A DNA stretch of 64,000 nt from an uncultured Caulobacterales bacterium (GTDB lineage Bacteria > Pseudomonadota > Alphaproteobacteria > Caulobacterales > Caulobacteraceae). Below the pieces are notes generated by a model that ran no database searches, was not told the DNA's origin, and saw only the letters and a program-made list of their open reading frames with translations. The translations under genes and the position numbers were made by a program. The stretch covers positions 1 through 64,000 of the forward strand of contig CAISEP010000014.1 of assembly GCA_903884425.1 (NCBI GenBank). Direction: 5' to 3'. Shown here in pieces: positions 26,524 through 36,115 of this stretch (its first letter is position 1; each line of letters starts with the position of its first letter).

Positions 26524-27996
26524 TCAGGGACGGGGGCGCGGATCGGGGTCGTGGACCGCCGGTGCGGACTTCCAGCCTCCGCCAAGGGCGCGGAACAGGG
26601 CGATTTCGGCATCGGACTGGCGCATGTCGGACGCCGCCAGGTCGCTCTCGGCCAGCTGCAGGCTGCGCTGGGCATCCAGCAGGTCGAGGAAGCTGGCCGC
26701 CCCGTCGTCATAGCGCAGCTGGGCCAGGGTGGCGGCACTGCGCAGTTGGTCGCGGGCCGCGCGCAGGGCGACATTCTGCTGCTTCACCCCTTCGAGGGTG
26801 GCCAGGGCCGTTTCCACGTCCCGGTAGGCCTGCAGGACCGTGCCGTCGAGCCGGGCGAGGGAGGCCCGTGCATTGGCGCTGGACTCCCGGATCCGGTCGC
26901 GGGCGGCCAGGATGTTCGGTCCGCTCCAGCTCAGGGCGGGGCCGACGCTGTAGGAGGTTCCGGAATAGAGCACGGCCTTGTCCGGCGTGGCACCGGCCGC
27001 GGCGATCTGGCCGCCGAGGCTGATGATCGGGAACAGCTGGGCGGTGGCCACGCCCACCCGGGCGGTGTCGCCGGCCAGCATCCGCTCGGCCTCCCGGATG
27101 TCGGGGCGGCGGCGCAGCAGGGACGCGCCGTCGCCCACCGGGGGCAGGGCACCCAGATGCGGGGCACGGGTGCAGCCCTGCGCGGCGGGGATCACCGTCT
27201 CGGCCGGGCGGCCGGTGAGCACGGCCAGGCTGAACAGCACCGACCGGCGCTGGGCTTCGAGGGCCGGAACCGCGGCGGCGGCCTGGCTGGCGAGGGCCGC
27301 GGCCCGGCTCACGTCGAAGTCCGACGCCGCGCCGAGGTTTCGCCGGGTGGCCGTCACCTCCGCCGTCTGGCGGGCAATGTCCCGGCTGAGCTGGGCGGCG
27401 GAGACCGCGGCCCCATAGGCGCAGGCCTCGGCATAGGCCGTGGCGGTCTGGGCAGCGACGGCCACCCGGGCATAGTCGAGGGCGGCCTTGGCGGCTTCCT
27501 CGTCGGCGCGGGCCGCCTCCACCCCTCGGCGCAGGCGACCGAACAGGTCGATCTCGTAGCTGGCGGAGAAGCTGGCCGCGTCCGACGGACCGGCCTTCGC
27601 CTTGGTGCCCGCCAGGGCCGCCAGCAGGTTGGAGGTGGACGACCGTCCCTCCGTCGCGCTGACGGCGGTCTGGGTCGAGGGGGTGTAGAGCCCGTCCCGG
27701 GCCTCGCTGAGAACCGCCTTGGCACGGCTGAGATTGGCGCTGGCGATGCGCAGGTCGGTATTGGCGGTCAGGGCCTCGCGGATCAGCCCGTCGAGCGCCG
27801 GGTCGTTGTAGAGCCGCCACCAGTCGTCGACGACCGGATCGGTCGTGGCGATCCCCGGCGTCGCGGCGGCATAGCTGCGGGCGACGGGTTCGCGGTCCAG
27901 GGCAGGATGATAGTTCGGTCCGAGGGCACAGCCCGCGGGCATCATCGCCACAAGGGCCAGCAGGGCGCTGCGGAATCGGGACGGACGGCGGGTCAC
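26524..27996 (-). CDS. RND efflux outer-membrane factor (NodT/OprM family)
   Basis: The 490-residue outer-membrane channel of a tripartite pump. A lipoprotein signal ends at AGC (Cys23 in MMPAGCALGPNYH). Two OEP repeats follow, with YEIDLFGRLRRGVEAARADE and LLRRRPDIREAERMLAGDTA as hallmarks, and the C-terminal RYDDGAASFLDLLDAQRSLQ. It starts with GTG at 27996 overlapping the pump gene's TGA by 4 bases, so it is the last gene of the adaptor–pump–channel operon. Confidence 0.92.
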   Translation of the reverse strand: MTRRPSRFRSALLALVAMMPAGCALGPNYHPALDREPVARSYAAATPGIATTDPVVDDWWRLYNDPALDGLIREALTANTDLRIASANLSRAKAVLSEARDGLYTPSTQTAVSATEGRSSTSNLLAALAGTKAKAGPSDAASFSASYEIDLFGRLRRGVEAARADEEAAKAALDYARVAVAAQTATAYAEACAYGAAVSAAQLSRDIARQTAEVTATRRNLGAASDFDVSRAAALASQAAAAVPALEAQRRSVLFSLAVLTGRPAETVIPAAQGCTRAPHLGALPPVGDGASLLRRRPDIREAERMLAGDTARVGVATAQLFPIISLGGQIAAAGATPDKAVLYSGTSYSVGPALSWSGPNILAARDRIRESSANARASLARLDGTVLQAYRDVETALATLEGVKQQNVALRAARDQLRSAATLAQLRYDDGAASFLDLLDAQRSLQLAESDLAASDMRQSDAEIALFRALGGGWKSAPAVHDPDPRPRP

Positions 27997-30900
27997 TGTG
28001 CGTCTCCCCCTTCCGGCACGGATACGGTCTTCCGCAGCCGGGGCTGGGGAATGTACTGGGACAGGTGGCGGCACAGGACATAGAACAGCGGCGTGAACAC
28101 CAGACCGAAGAAGGTCACGCCCAGCATGCCGAAGAACACCGCGACCCCCAGGGCCTGACGCATCTCCGCCCCCGCGCCCGTGGCGAAGGCGAGGGGAGCG
28201 ACCCCCAGCACGAAGGCCATGGAGGTCATCAGGATCGGGCGCAGGCGCGTCCGGGCCGCTTCGACCGCTGCGGACCACCGGTCCATGCCCTGGTCCTCTT
28301 CCGCCTGGCGGGCGAATTCGACGATCAGGATGGCATTCTTCGCGGCCAGCCCGATCAGCACGATCAGGCCGATCTGGGTGAGGATGTTGTTGTCGAGCCC
28401 CATCAGGTTCACGCCGGCAAAGGCCGCCAGCAGGCACATGGGGACGATCAGGATCACGGCCAGGGGCAGGGTCACGCTCTCGTAGAGGGCTGTCAGCAGC
28501 AGGAAGACGAACACCACCGCCAGCACGAAGACCAGTCCGCCCGTGTTGCCGGCCTGCTTCTGCTGATAGGCGAGCTCGGTCCATTCATAGCTGAACCCGG
28601 CCGGCATCACCCGCTGGGCGGCATCCTCCATCGCCTTCAGGGCCTCCCCGGTGGAATAGCCGGCGGCGGTATCCCCCTGGACCTCCGCCGCGGGGAACAG
28701 GTTGTAGCGCAGGACGCGATAGGGGCCTGTCGTGTGCCGGATCGTCATCACGGCACCCAGGGGCGTCATGCCCCCGCTGGCGGAGCGGGTCTGCAGGGTG
28801 GAGATGTCCGCCTCGTCCTGGCGGGCGGGATATTCCGCCTGGGCCAGCACCTGGAAGGTCTTGCCGAACAGGTTGAAGGTGTTGACGAAAGTGGACCCCA
28901 GATAGGTCTGCAGCGTCGACAGCACCGAGGCGGTGGGCACCCCCAGCATCTCCGCCTTGTCCCGGTCGATGTCCGCCGTGATCCGCGGGGTCCTGGTGTT
29001 GAAGGTGGTGAAGGCGCTGCTGATGGCGGGCTGCTTCCGGGCCTCCTCGGCCACGGCGTTGGCCACCTGCTCCAGCGCGCGCGGGCCTGCTCCGGACTGG
29101 TCCTGGATCACCATCTTGAAGCCGCCGGCACTGCCGATGCCGCGGACGGGCGGCGGGGGCAGCACCCGGACATCGGCCCCCACCACCGGGGCCACGGCCT
29201 TCTTGACCCCGGCGAGGATGCTCTCACTGGAGCGGTGCTCCGCCGCGCGCTTCTCGAAGCTGTCGAGGATCACGTACATCTGTCCGGCATTGGACACGTT
29301 GGCCTGGGTCACCGGGTCGGTGCCCACATAGACCGATGCGGCCTTGATTCCCGGGACCTTCAGGATCCGGGTGACCAGATCGCGGACGATCACGTCCGTC
29401 CGGGCGAGCGATGCCCCCTGCGGCAGCTGGACCGCCACCAGGAAGTTGCCCTGGTCCTGGGCCGGGATGAAGCCCGTGGGGGTGGCGCCGATCCGCCAGC
29501 CGGTGAGGGCCAGCAGACCCACATAGAGGATGATCATCAGGCCGCCCGCCCGGACCGTCCGCGCCGTCACCAGACCGTAGAAGCGGCTCAGCCCGTCGAA
29601 GCCGGCATTGAAGCGGTCGGCATAGGCCCGGCTGAGGCGTCCGAGCGCCGTGCGCGGCCGGGTATGGGTGTGGGGCCGCATGATCAGCGCGGCCATGGTC
29701 GGGGACAGTGTGATGGACACGATCAGCGAGATCACCGTGGCCGTGGCGATGGTCAGGGCGAACTGCCGGTAGAACTGACCGGAAATGCCGGACAGGAAGG
29801 CCGTGGGAACGAACACTGCCACCAGCACCAGGGCGATGGCCACCAGGGCCCCGCCCACCTCGTCCATGGTCCTGTGCGCGGCTTCCCGGGGGGTAAGGCC
29901 CTCCCGCAGGTGGCGCTCGACATTCTCCACCACGACGATGGCGTCATCCACCACGATGCCGATGGCCAGCACCAGGCCGAACAGGGACAGGTTGTTCAGG
30001 GAGAAGCCGAAGGCCGCCATGACGGCGAAGGACCCCACCAGGGACACCGGAATGGCCATGATCGGCACCAGGGCCGCCCGCCAGCTCTGCAGGAACAGCA
30101 TCACCACCAGGACCACCAGGCCCAGCGCGATCAGCAGGGTCTTCTGCACCTCGTCGATGGAGGCGTGGACGTATTCCGTGGGGTTGTAGATGATCTTGTA
30201 GTCGAGCCCCGGCGGGAAGTCCTTCTTCAGCTCCTTCATGGTCGCGAGGATCATGTCGGCGGTGGTCAGGGCGTTGGCGTTGGGCTGGGCCTGGATGCCC
30301 TGGGCGGCAGCCGGATAGCCGGACATGTAGGCGTTGACCGTATAGTCCTGCGCCCCCAGCTCGACCCGCGCCACGTCCCGCACCCGGGTGACGTGGCCTG
30401 CGTCGTCGCGCTTGATGATGATGTCCGCATACTGTTCGGGCTTGTCCAGCCGGCCCTGGGCATCCACCGTCATCTGGAAGGCACCGGGCGCGTTGTTGAA
30501 CGGGGCCGCGCCGAGCACGCCGCCGCCGACCTGCAGGTTATGGGTCCGCAGCGCCGCCACGATCTCGTCCGTGGTCAGGTTGCGGGCCGCGGCCTTGTCC
30601 GGATCGATCCAGATGCGCATGGCATAGTCGCGGGAGGCACGGCTGCCGATGTCGCCCACGCCGGGGATGCGCAGCAGCCGGTCGCGGATGTGGATGCCGG
30701 CATAGTTGGCGATGTACTGCTGGTCCAGGGACCCGTCGGGGGAGTAGAGGTGCACCGCCAGCAACGGGTCCGACGACGCCTTGCGGACCACCACGCCGAT
30801 CTGGCGCACCGTATCCGGCAGGCCGGGTTCGGCCGCGGCGACGCGGTTCTCCACCAGCTGCTGGGCCTTGTCGACATCGACGCCCAGCTTGAAGGTCACG

Positions 30901-31178
30901 GTGATCGTCAGGCGTCCGTCGCCGGTGGAGGCGGACGAGATGTAGTCCATGCCGTCCACGCCGTTGATCTGCTGCTCGATCGGCCCGGCCACGGAGTCGG
31001 CCAGAAGCTCTGCCGAGGCGCCGGGATAGCTGGCAGAGACCGTCACCGTCGGCGGCACGATCTGGGGATACTGCGCGACCGGCAGCCCCGGATAGGCGAT
31101 GGCACCCACCAGGGTGATCAGCACCGCCACCACGACCGCGAAGGCCGGTCGTTCGATGAAGAAGTGGGAGATTTTCAT
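27993..31178 (-). CDS. RND multidrug efflux pump, HAE-1 (AcrB/MexB) type
   Basis: The 1061-residue inner-membrane proton/drug antiporter has the full 12-helix RND layout. It starts MKISHFFIERPAFAVVVAVL; the proton-relay pair is in LVLAIGIVVDDAIVVVENVE (two adjacent Asp in TM4), and the C-terminal half has GLDNNILTQIGLIVLIGLAA. The size and the QQINGVDGMDYISS-type porter sequence fit the HAE-1 group that exports hydrophobic drugs. It starts 10 bases after the adaptor stop and overlaps the channel gene. Confidence 0.96.
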   Translation of the reverse strand: MKISHFFIERPAFAVVVAVLITLVGAIAYPGLPVAQYPQIVPPTVTVSASYPGASAELLADSVAGPIEQQINGVDGMDYISSASTGDGRLTITVTFKLGVDVDKAQQLVENRVAAAEPGLPDTVRQIGVVVRKASSDPLLAVHLYSPDGSLDQQYIANYAGIHIRDRLLRIPGVGDIGSRASRDYAMRIWIDPDKAAARNLTTDEIVAALRTHNLQVGGGVLGAAPFNNAPGAFQMTVDAQGRLDKPEQYADIIIKRDDAGHVTRVRDVARVELGAQDYTVNAYMSGYPAAAQGIQAQPNANALTTADMILATMKELKKDFPPGLDYKIIYNPTEYVHASIDEVQKTLLIALGLVVLVVMLFLQSWRAALVPIMAIPVSLVGSFAVMAAFGFSLNNLSLFGLVLAIGIVVDDAIVVVENVERHLREGLTPREAAHRTMDEVGGALVAIALVLVAVFVPTAFLSGISGQFYRQFALTIATATVISLIVSITLSPTMAALIMRPHTHTRPRTALGRLSRAYADRFNAGFDGLSRFYGLVTARTVRAGGLMIILYVGLLALTGWRIGATPTGFIPAQDQGNFLVAVQLPQGASLARTDVIVRDLVTRILKVPGIKAASVYVGTDPVTQANVSNAGQMYVILDSFEKRAAEHRSSESILAGVKKAVAPVVGADVRVLPPPPVRGIGSAGGFKMVIQDQSGAGPRALEQVANAVAEEARKQPAISSAFTTFNTRTPRITADIDRDKAEMLGVPTASVLSTLQTYLGSTFVNTFNLFGKTFQVLAQAEYPARQDEADISTLQTRSASGGMTPLGAVMTIRHTTGPYRVLRYNLFPAAEVQGDTAAGYSTGEALKAMEDAAQRVMPAGFSYEWTELAYQQKQAGNTGGLVFVLAVVFVFLLLTALYESVTLPLAVILIVPMCLLAAFAGVNLMGLDNNILTQIGLIVLIGLAAKNAILIVEFARQAEEDQGMDRWSAAVEAARTRLRPILMTSMAFVLGVAPLAFATGAGAEMRQALGVAVFFGMLGVTFFGLVFTPLFYVLCRHLSQYIPQPRLRKTVSVPEGGDAQ

Positions 31179-31188
31179 CGTTCAGCCG

Positions 31189-32463
31189 TCACTGCACGGC
31201 CGCGGCATTGGTGGCGGAATGGGCGGGGGCCAGCTGGACGGGGCCCGGCTGCGGCCCGCCGACGGGGGCGGGCGGGGCGATGGTGCCCATGACCACCTTC
31301 ACCTTGCGGCCGGGCTTGGCCCGCTGCACGCCGTCGATCACCACCCGGTCCTTGGCCGACAGGCCATGCCGGATCACCCGCAGGCCGTCGATCAGGGGAC
31401 CCGTCTCGACGATCTTCTGCTGGATGGTGCCGTCCGGCCCGGCCACATAGACCACCTGGCGGGACTGGTCGGTGACGATGGCCTGGTCGGGGACGACCAT
31501 GCCCGAATAGGCCCCGGAGCCCAGCAGGCGCAGATGGCCGAACATGCCCGGCGTCAGGAAGTTGTCCGGATTGGCCACGACCGCGCGGCCGCGGATGGTG
31601 CCGGAGCCGGTGTCGATGGCATTGTCGACGAAGTCCATCCGGCCCTTCCAGCGATAGACCGGTTCGTCCTGCAGCCGGATCTCCACCGGATTCGGGGCCC
31701 GGCGGGAGGACGGCCGAGAGCCGTTCTCGTTGGCGCGCTGGTACTTCAGATAGACGCTTTCGGCACCGGTGAACACGAACCGGATCGGGTTCAGGTTGAC
31801 GACCGTGGTCAGCACCGTCTGGTCGGCATTGACCAGGTTGCCGGGAGAGATGCGCCGGTCCGAGATCCGTCCGTCGATGGGCGAGATGACCTTGGTGAAG
31901 CTCATGTTCAGCCGGGCGGTCTGCTCCTGCGCCTGGCTGGCGGCGAGGTCCGCGTGGGCCTGGGCCTCCGTGGCCTGGCGGGAGGCCAGTTCCTGCTGGC
32001 TGATGGCCCTGGCCGCGAACAGGGCCTCGGCCCGCTTCAGCTCGGTCCGCGCATTGTCGTGGGTGGCCTTGGCTCGGGTAACCTGGGCCGTCGCCGCATT
32101 GAGGGCGGCCTGGTAGGGGCGGGGGTCGATCTCGAACAGGGTCTGGCCCTTCCTGACGAAATCACCGTCGCGGAAGTCCACGGAGGCGAGGTATCCGCTC
32201 ACCCGCGGGCGGATCTCGACGCTGTCCTTCGCCTCGAAATGGCCGACATAGTCATCCCAGTCCACCACCTGCTTGATCAGGGGGGTGGCCACGACCACCG
32301 TGGCCGGGGGCGGCGGCGGGGGCGGCGGCTTCGATCCGCAGGCCACCAGACCCACCAGCGCAGCGATGAGGGCCGCCGATGCGGCAGCCGTCGATGTCCG
32401 GACCGAATCCGAGGTTCCGCCCAGCCTTCCGGCCCGGGATGTCGGGACAGGTCTGCTCTTCAT
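31189..32463 (-). CDS. RND efflux periplasmic adaptor lipoprotein
   Basis: The 424-residue membrane-fusion protein has a lipoprotein signal (LVGLVACGSK, Cys42), an octaproline stretch just after the lipid site, the lipoyl/barrel-sandwich halves (VEIRPRVSGYLASVDFRDGD and SPIDGRISDRRISPGNLVNA) and a helical hairpin between them. It joins the pump to the outer-membrane channel. I use ATG 32463; a GTG 30 bases further upstream is possible because neither has a strong ribosome-binding site. It is the first gene of its operon. Confidence 0.92.
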   Translation of the reverse strand: MKSRPVPTSRAGRLGGTSDSVRTSTAAASAALIAALVGLVACGSKPPPPPPPPATVVVATPLIKQVVDWDDYVGHFEAKDSVEIRPRVSGYLASVDFRDGDFVRKGQTLFEIDPRPYQAALNAATAQVTRAKATHDNARTELKRAEALFAARAISQQELASRQATEAQAHADLAASQAQEQTARLNMSFTKVISPIDGRISDRRISPGNLVNADQTVLTTVVNLNPIRFVFTGAESVYLKYQRANENGSRPSSRRAPNPVEIRLQDEPVYRWKGRMDFVDNAIDTGSGTIRGRAVVANPDNFLTPGMFGHLRLLGSGAYSGMVVPDQAIVTDQSRQVVYVAGPDGTIQQKIVETGPLIDGLRVIRHGLSAKDRVVIDGVQRAKPGRKVKVVMGTIAPPAPVGGPQPGPVQLAPAHSATNAAAVQ

Positions 32464-32651
32464 CGGTTCAATCCGCCCAAAGCGCCTACTCACTGAGACT
32501 CAAGCCCGGTTCCGCCCACGCCACAGGGATAATCTGGGGCATGGTCCCCCGGGGCGCCAGTGCCGTTAAGACACAGTCCGGGCGGTGGAAGTCAATGTCA
32601 GAGCCGACATAGTCGCGGGAATGTCGCAAGCCTGACCGTCCGCGGGACGGA

Positions 32652-34127
32652 TCAGCCCTTCCAGCCGCCGCCGAGCGCCCGGCACAGGGCCACGGCACTG
32701 CGCGCGGCTTCGGTCCGGGCATCGAGGGCGGCATCCTCCGCCAGCAGCCGCTGCGTCCGGGCCTGGGCCAGGTCGATTCGCGACGTGGCTCCGGCGGCGG
32801 CGGACTCGCGAGCCGCCGATTCCGCGACCGTTGCGGCGGTCAGGGCACGGTCGAGGGCAGCGGCCTGCTGTTCGCGCCGGACGAGGGAGACGGCAGCATT
32901 CTCCACGTCCGCACCGGCCTGCAGCGCCGCCTGCCGCCACGCGGCCAGGGCCTCGGCGCGACGGCCGCGGGCGGCCTTCACCTCCGCATCGACCCGGCCG
33001 AAGTCGAACAGCCGCCATGTCGCTCCCGCCTGGCCCGCCGCCAGCTGGGCGGGCCCGGTCAGCAACTGGCCGCCCTGGGTGGATTCGAAGCCCAGCAGGG
33101 CCGACAGGGTCACCTTCGGCCAGTAGTCCGCCATGGCGGCCCCGACCCGCGCGGTCTCGGCCATCACGCGGCGCTCTGCGGCTACGACATCGGGACGGCG
33201 GCGCAGAAGGTCCGCCGGACCCTCGCCAGGATCGATCCGCGGCGTAACCGGCAGGGTCACGGGCCCCGCCAGCCGGCTGCGGGCGGTGCCGGCCGCCTGG
33301 CCCAGCAGCACGTCCAGCCGGTTGAACTGGGCCTCCAGCGCGGTTTCGAACAGGGGGGCGACGGCCCGGACCTGATCGGCCTGGGCGCGGGCCTGCTGCC
33401 GGTCCGGCTCGGAGGCCACGCCGGCCCGGAACCGTTCCTCCGTCAGCTGTTCGATCAGCGACACGTCCTGGATCCGCTCCTCCAGCCGGGCAAGGCGGAG
33501 TTGCAGGCCCCGGATCTGGATATAGGCGTCGGCGGTCTCGGCCGCGACGGTCAGCCGCGCCCCGATGCGCCCGGCCTCGGCGGCGGCGGCATCGGCCCGG
33601 GCCGCCTCGGCATTGCGCCACAACTGCCCGAACAGGTCGATCTCCCAGCTGGCCCCGGCATTCAGGTCGTAGAGATTTCCGGTCCTCTGGTAGCCGGGGA
33701 AATGGCTGAACGCCTCGCCGGTGGGGGACAGCAGGGACTGCTTCTCGCGGGCGGCATCGGCATTGGCACCGGCCGCCGGGGCCAGCTGCGCCACCGCGGC
33801 CCGGGCGGCGGCCCGGGCCTGGTCGACCCGTGCGCCGGCGGCGGCAATGTCCAGGTTCTGGGCGAGGGCCTGTTGCTCCAGTGCATCCAGGGTCGGGTCG
33901 TTGAAACCGGTCCACCAGCGATCCAGCGGCACGGCCTCCCCCGGGACGGTCTGTGCGGCCAGCAGCGCGGCGTTGTGGTAGGCTCCCCCGACGGGAGCGG
34001 CAGGCATCCGCGCGTCGGGACCCACCGCACAGGCCCCGAGGCCGACGGTCGCGACCAGCACCAGCCCGAAGGTCCGGCCCGCCGGATGGGACAGGGACCG
34101 GAGGAAGGACGGGCAGGGCGCGCGCAT
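32652..34127 (-). CDS. RND efflux outer-membrane factor (NodT family), second system
   Basis: The 491-residue channel protein has a lipoprotein signal ending GLGACAVGP (Cys33), the OEP-repeat hallmarks ASWEIDLFGQLWRNAEAARA and LLRRRPDVVAAERRVMAETA, and a C-terminal CRALGGGWKG. The ATG at 34127 has GGAG 7 bases upstream. It is divergent from the TetR gene, and its promoter region contains an operator-like inverted repeat that recurs upstream of the adaptor/pump pair, so it probably belongs with that pump. Confidence 0.92.
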   Translation of the reverse strand: MRAPCPSFLRSLSHPAGRTFGLVLVATVGLGACAVGPDARMPAAPVGGAYHNAALLAAQTVPGEAVPLDRWWTGFNDPTLDALEQQALAQNLDIAAAGARVDQARAAARAAVAQLAPAAGANADAAREKQSLLSPTGEAFSHFPGYQRTGNLYDLNAGASWEIDLFGQLWRNAEAARADAAAAEAGRIGARLTVAAETADAYIQIRGLQLRLARLEERIQDVSLIEQLTEERFRAGVASEPDRQQARAQADQVRAVAPLFETALEAQFNRLDVLLGQAAGTARSRLAGPVTLPVTPRIDPGEGPADLLRRRPDVVAAERRVMAETARVGAAMADYWPKVTLSALLGFESTQGGQLLTGPAQLAAGQAGATWRLFDFGRVDAEVKAARGRRAEALAAWRQAALQAGADVENAAVSLVRREQQAAALDRALTAATVAESAARESAAAGATSRIDLAQARTQRLLAEDAALDARTEAARSAVALCRALGGGWKG

Positions 34128-34151
34128 GGTGGGTCTCCGGTCGGGTGGTGA

Positions 34152-34175
34152 GTGACAAAATGGTTCACATGTCAC
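34152..34175. promoter_or_regulatory. Operator-like inverted repeat GTGACA-N12-TGTCAC
   Basis: Half-sites GTGACA (34152-34157) and TGTCAC (34170-34175) are exactly inverted with a 12-base spacer; the symmetry extends outward (GGTGAGTGACA against GGTTGGTGACA on the other strand, 9 of 11 matches). It lies between the divergent nodT-type and tetR genes. A repeat of the same design is at 34898-34921. Confidence 0.7.
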
Positions 34176-34214
34176 CAACCGTCAAGGACGTAGCCCGACC
34201 CGGCCGACCGTGCT

Positions 34215-34853
34215 ATGGCCAAGTTCATGGAACTGTCACCTGAGCAGCAGGAGCTTCCCGGCCAGCGGGGGCCGCACCAGCACGAGATGCGCGAGCGGAT
34301 CGTCCGGGCGGCCGAGGCGCGCTTTCGCCACTATGGCTACGGCAAGACCACCGTGTCCGAGATCGCCGCCGATCTGGGGGTGTCCAGCGCCTATATCTAC
34401 AAGTTCTTCGACTCCAAGATCGCCATCTGCGAGGCTGTCTGCGGTAGCCTGCTGGGTCGGATCGACGAGGCCCTGTGGGCCGATGCCCGCACCGAGCGGA
34501 CGGCGGCCGAGCGTCTTCGCCGGACCTATCATATCCTTCTGGAACATAGTCTTGCGCTGTTCTTCAATGATCGCCAGCTGCACGACATGGTGGTCACCGG
34601 GCTGGAGCAGCGCTGGGCCTCCATCACCCGGCACATCGAGGTGATGGACGAGGTGGCGCGCTTCCTGGTGCAGGAAGGCCGCGCGTCGGGGGAGTTCGAG
34701 CGCCGCACGCCCCTCGACGAGGTGGCCCGGGCCGTCGCCAGCACCTTTTCCCCTTTCTGCCATCCGGTCCTGCTGGAGCATGGAATCGACAAGGATCTGG
34801 CGGCCCGGGCGGACGCGGTCGCCACCATTGTGCTGCGCGGCCTGTCCGCCTGA
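34215..34853 (+). CDS. TetR/AcrR-family repressor
   Basis: The 212-residue regulator has an N-terminal HTH (ERIVRAAEARFRHYGYGKTT, EIAADLGVSSAYIYKFFDSK, about residues 27-70) and a helical ligand-binding domain for the rest. It is encoded between the second nodT-type gene and the adaptor/pump genes. The two matching inverted repeats that flank it suggest it represses the channel, itself and the adaptor/pump, with release by a pump substrate. The ATG at 34215 has no clear ribosome-binding site; ATG 34227 is an alternative. Confidence 0.9.
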   Translation: MAKFMELSPEQQELPGQRGPHQHEMRERIVRAAEARFRHYGYGKTTVSEIAADLGVSSAYIYKFFDSKIAICEAVCGSLLGRIDEALWADARTERTAAERLRRTYHILLEHSLALFFNDRQLHDMVVTGLEQRWASITRHIEVMDEVARFLVQEGRASGEFERRTPLDEVARAVASTFSPFCHPVLLEHGIDKDLAARADAVATIVLRGLSA

Positions 34854-34897
34854 GGCTAAAGTGCCGCATTTCGGCGCATTCGGCCCCTGACGGCCAG

Positions 34898-34921
34898 GTG
34901 ACGAGTTGACAATATCGTCAC
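34898..34921. promoter_or_regulatory. Operator-like inverted repeat GTGACG-N12-CGTCAC over a TTGACA box
   Basis: Half-sites GTGACG (34898-34903) and CGTCAC (34916-34921) are exactly inverted with a 12-base spacer, the same design as the site upstream of tetR. The spacer contains a consensus -35 hexamer TTGACA (34906-34911), so a bound protein would block polymerase at the adaptor/pump promoter. No good -10 hexamer was found at the expected distance. Confidence 0.7.
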
Positions 34922-34963
34922 TCATCACCAGTCTCCTCCCTGAAATCAGGCGAGGCCGTGCGG

Positions 34964-36115
34964 ATGAGACGTTTCCGATCACTGACATGTCCGGAGTCCG
35001 CGGGCGCGATCCGGCAAGTGCGTCGGCGGGGCGTGGTGCCGGGGTTCGGCCCTGTCCTCGGCCTCGGTCTGGCCGTCCTGTCCCTGGCCGGTTGCAGCGC
35101 GCCGAAGGAGGGTGATCCCCGCACGGAGGCACCCCTGGTCCGGACTGCGGTGGTGGCGTCCGCATCGGGCGGTGACGACCAGCTCAGCGGCGTGATCCGG
35201 GCCCGGGTCGAGGCGGACCTGGGCTTCCGCGTGGCCGGCAAGGTGTCGGAGCGTCTGGTGGATCTGGGCGCGCATGTGCATCAGGGGCAGGCCCTGGCCC
35301 GCCTCGACCCCCAGGACTATGCCCTGGCCCTGACGGCGGCCGAGGCCCAGGCCCGCGCCGCCCAGGCCCAGGCGGACCGCGCGACCTCGGACGAGCGGCG
35401 GTTGCGGGCCCTGGCCCAGAGCGGGGCTGTGTCTGCTCTTACCTATGACCAGGTCCGTGCGGCGGCGGACAGTGCCGTGGCCCAGGCGGCCGCGGCGGCG
35501 GCGCAGCGGGACGTGGCCCGGCGACAGTCCGGCTATGCGGTGCTGACGGCGGATGCCGACGGCGTGATCACCGCCCTGACCGCCGATGTCGGCCAGGTGG
35601 TGGCCGCCGGGCAGCCGGTGATGCATCTCGCCCATGACGGTCCGCGGGAGGCGGTGGTGGACACGCCGGAGGGCCGTCTTGGATCCCTGCCGAAGCAGGC
35701 CCGGGCGGTACTGCTGGCGCAGGCCGGTGCCAGGCCGATGGCGGCGACCCTGCGACAGGTCGCGGGCGCTGCGGACCCGCAGACCCGCACCTTCGAGGCG
35801 CGCTATGTGCTTCAGGGCCCTGCGGCGGAGACGCCCCTGGGCGCCAGCGTGCGGATCGAGCTGCCCCGTCCCGACGCCGCCGTGACCGGCGTGCTGGTGC
35901 CCCTCGGCGCGGTGGTGGAGCGTGAGCACGGCCCTGCGGTCTATGTCCTCGACCCCGCCCGGCTGACCGTGCATCGCCGTCCCGTGACCGTGGCGGGCCT
36001 GGCGGAGGAGACGGCACGGATCACCGCGGGTCTGCAGCCCGGCGAGACGATCGTTGCCCTCGGCGCAGTGCAGCTGCAGGACGGCCAGCACGTCCGCGTG
36101 GAACCCCGGCCATGA
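34964..36115 (+). CDS. RND efflux periplasmic adaptor lipoprotein, second system
   Basis: The membrane-fusion protein, about 383 residues, has a lipobox LSLAGCSAP (Cys near 44), lipoyl halves (ADLGFRVAGKVSERLVDLGA; GVITALTADVGQVVAAGQPV) and an Ala-rich helical hairpin. ATG 34964 is used; GTG 34958 or GTG 35033 are alternatives, and the last would give a normal-length signal peptide. Its TGA overlaps the pump ATG as ATGA. Confidence 0.9.
   Translation: MRRFRSLTCPESAGAIRQVRRRGVVPGFGPVLGLGLAVLSLAGCSAPKEGDPRTEAPLVRTAVVASASGGDDQLSGVIRARVEADLGFRVAGKVSERLVDLGAHVHQGQALARLDPQDYALALTAAEAQARAAQAQADRATSDERRLRALAQSGAVSALTYDQVRAAADSAVAQAAAAAAQRDVARRQSGYAVLTADADGVITALTADVGQVVAAGQPVMHLAHDGPREAVVDTPEGRLGSLPKQARAVLLAQAGARPMAATLRQVAGAADPQTRTFEARYVLQGPAAETPLGASVRIELPRPDAAVTGVLVPLGAVVEREHGPAVYVLDPARLTVHRRPVTVAGLAEETARITAGLQPGETIVALGAVQLQDGQHVRVEPRP

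Noticed and set aside
28065-31292. 1075-codon open frame on the plus strand
   Set aside because: It is entirely antisense to the RND pump gene and its translation is a His/Gln/Gly-rich shadow with no family motifs, a normal effect of GC-rich codon usage.
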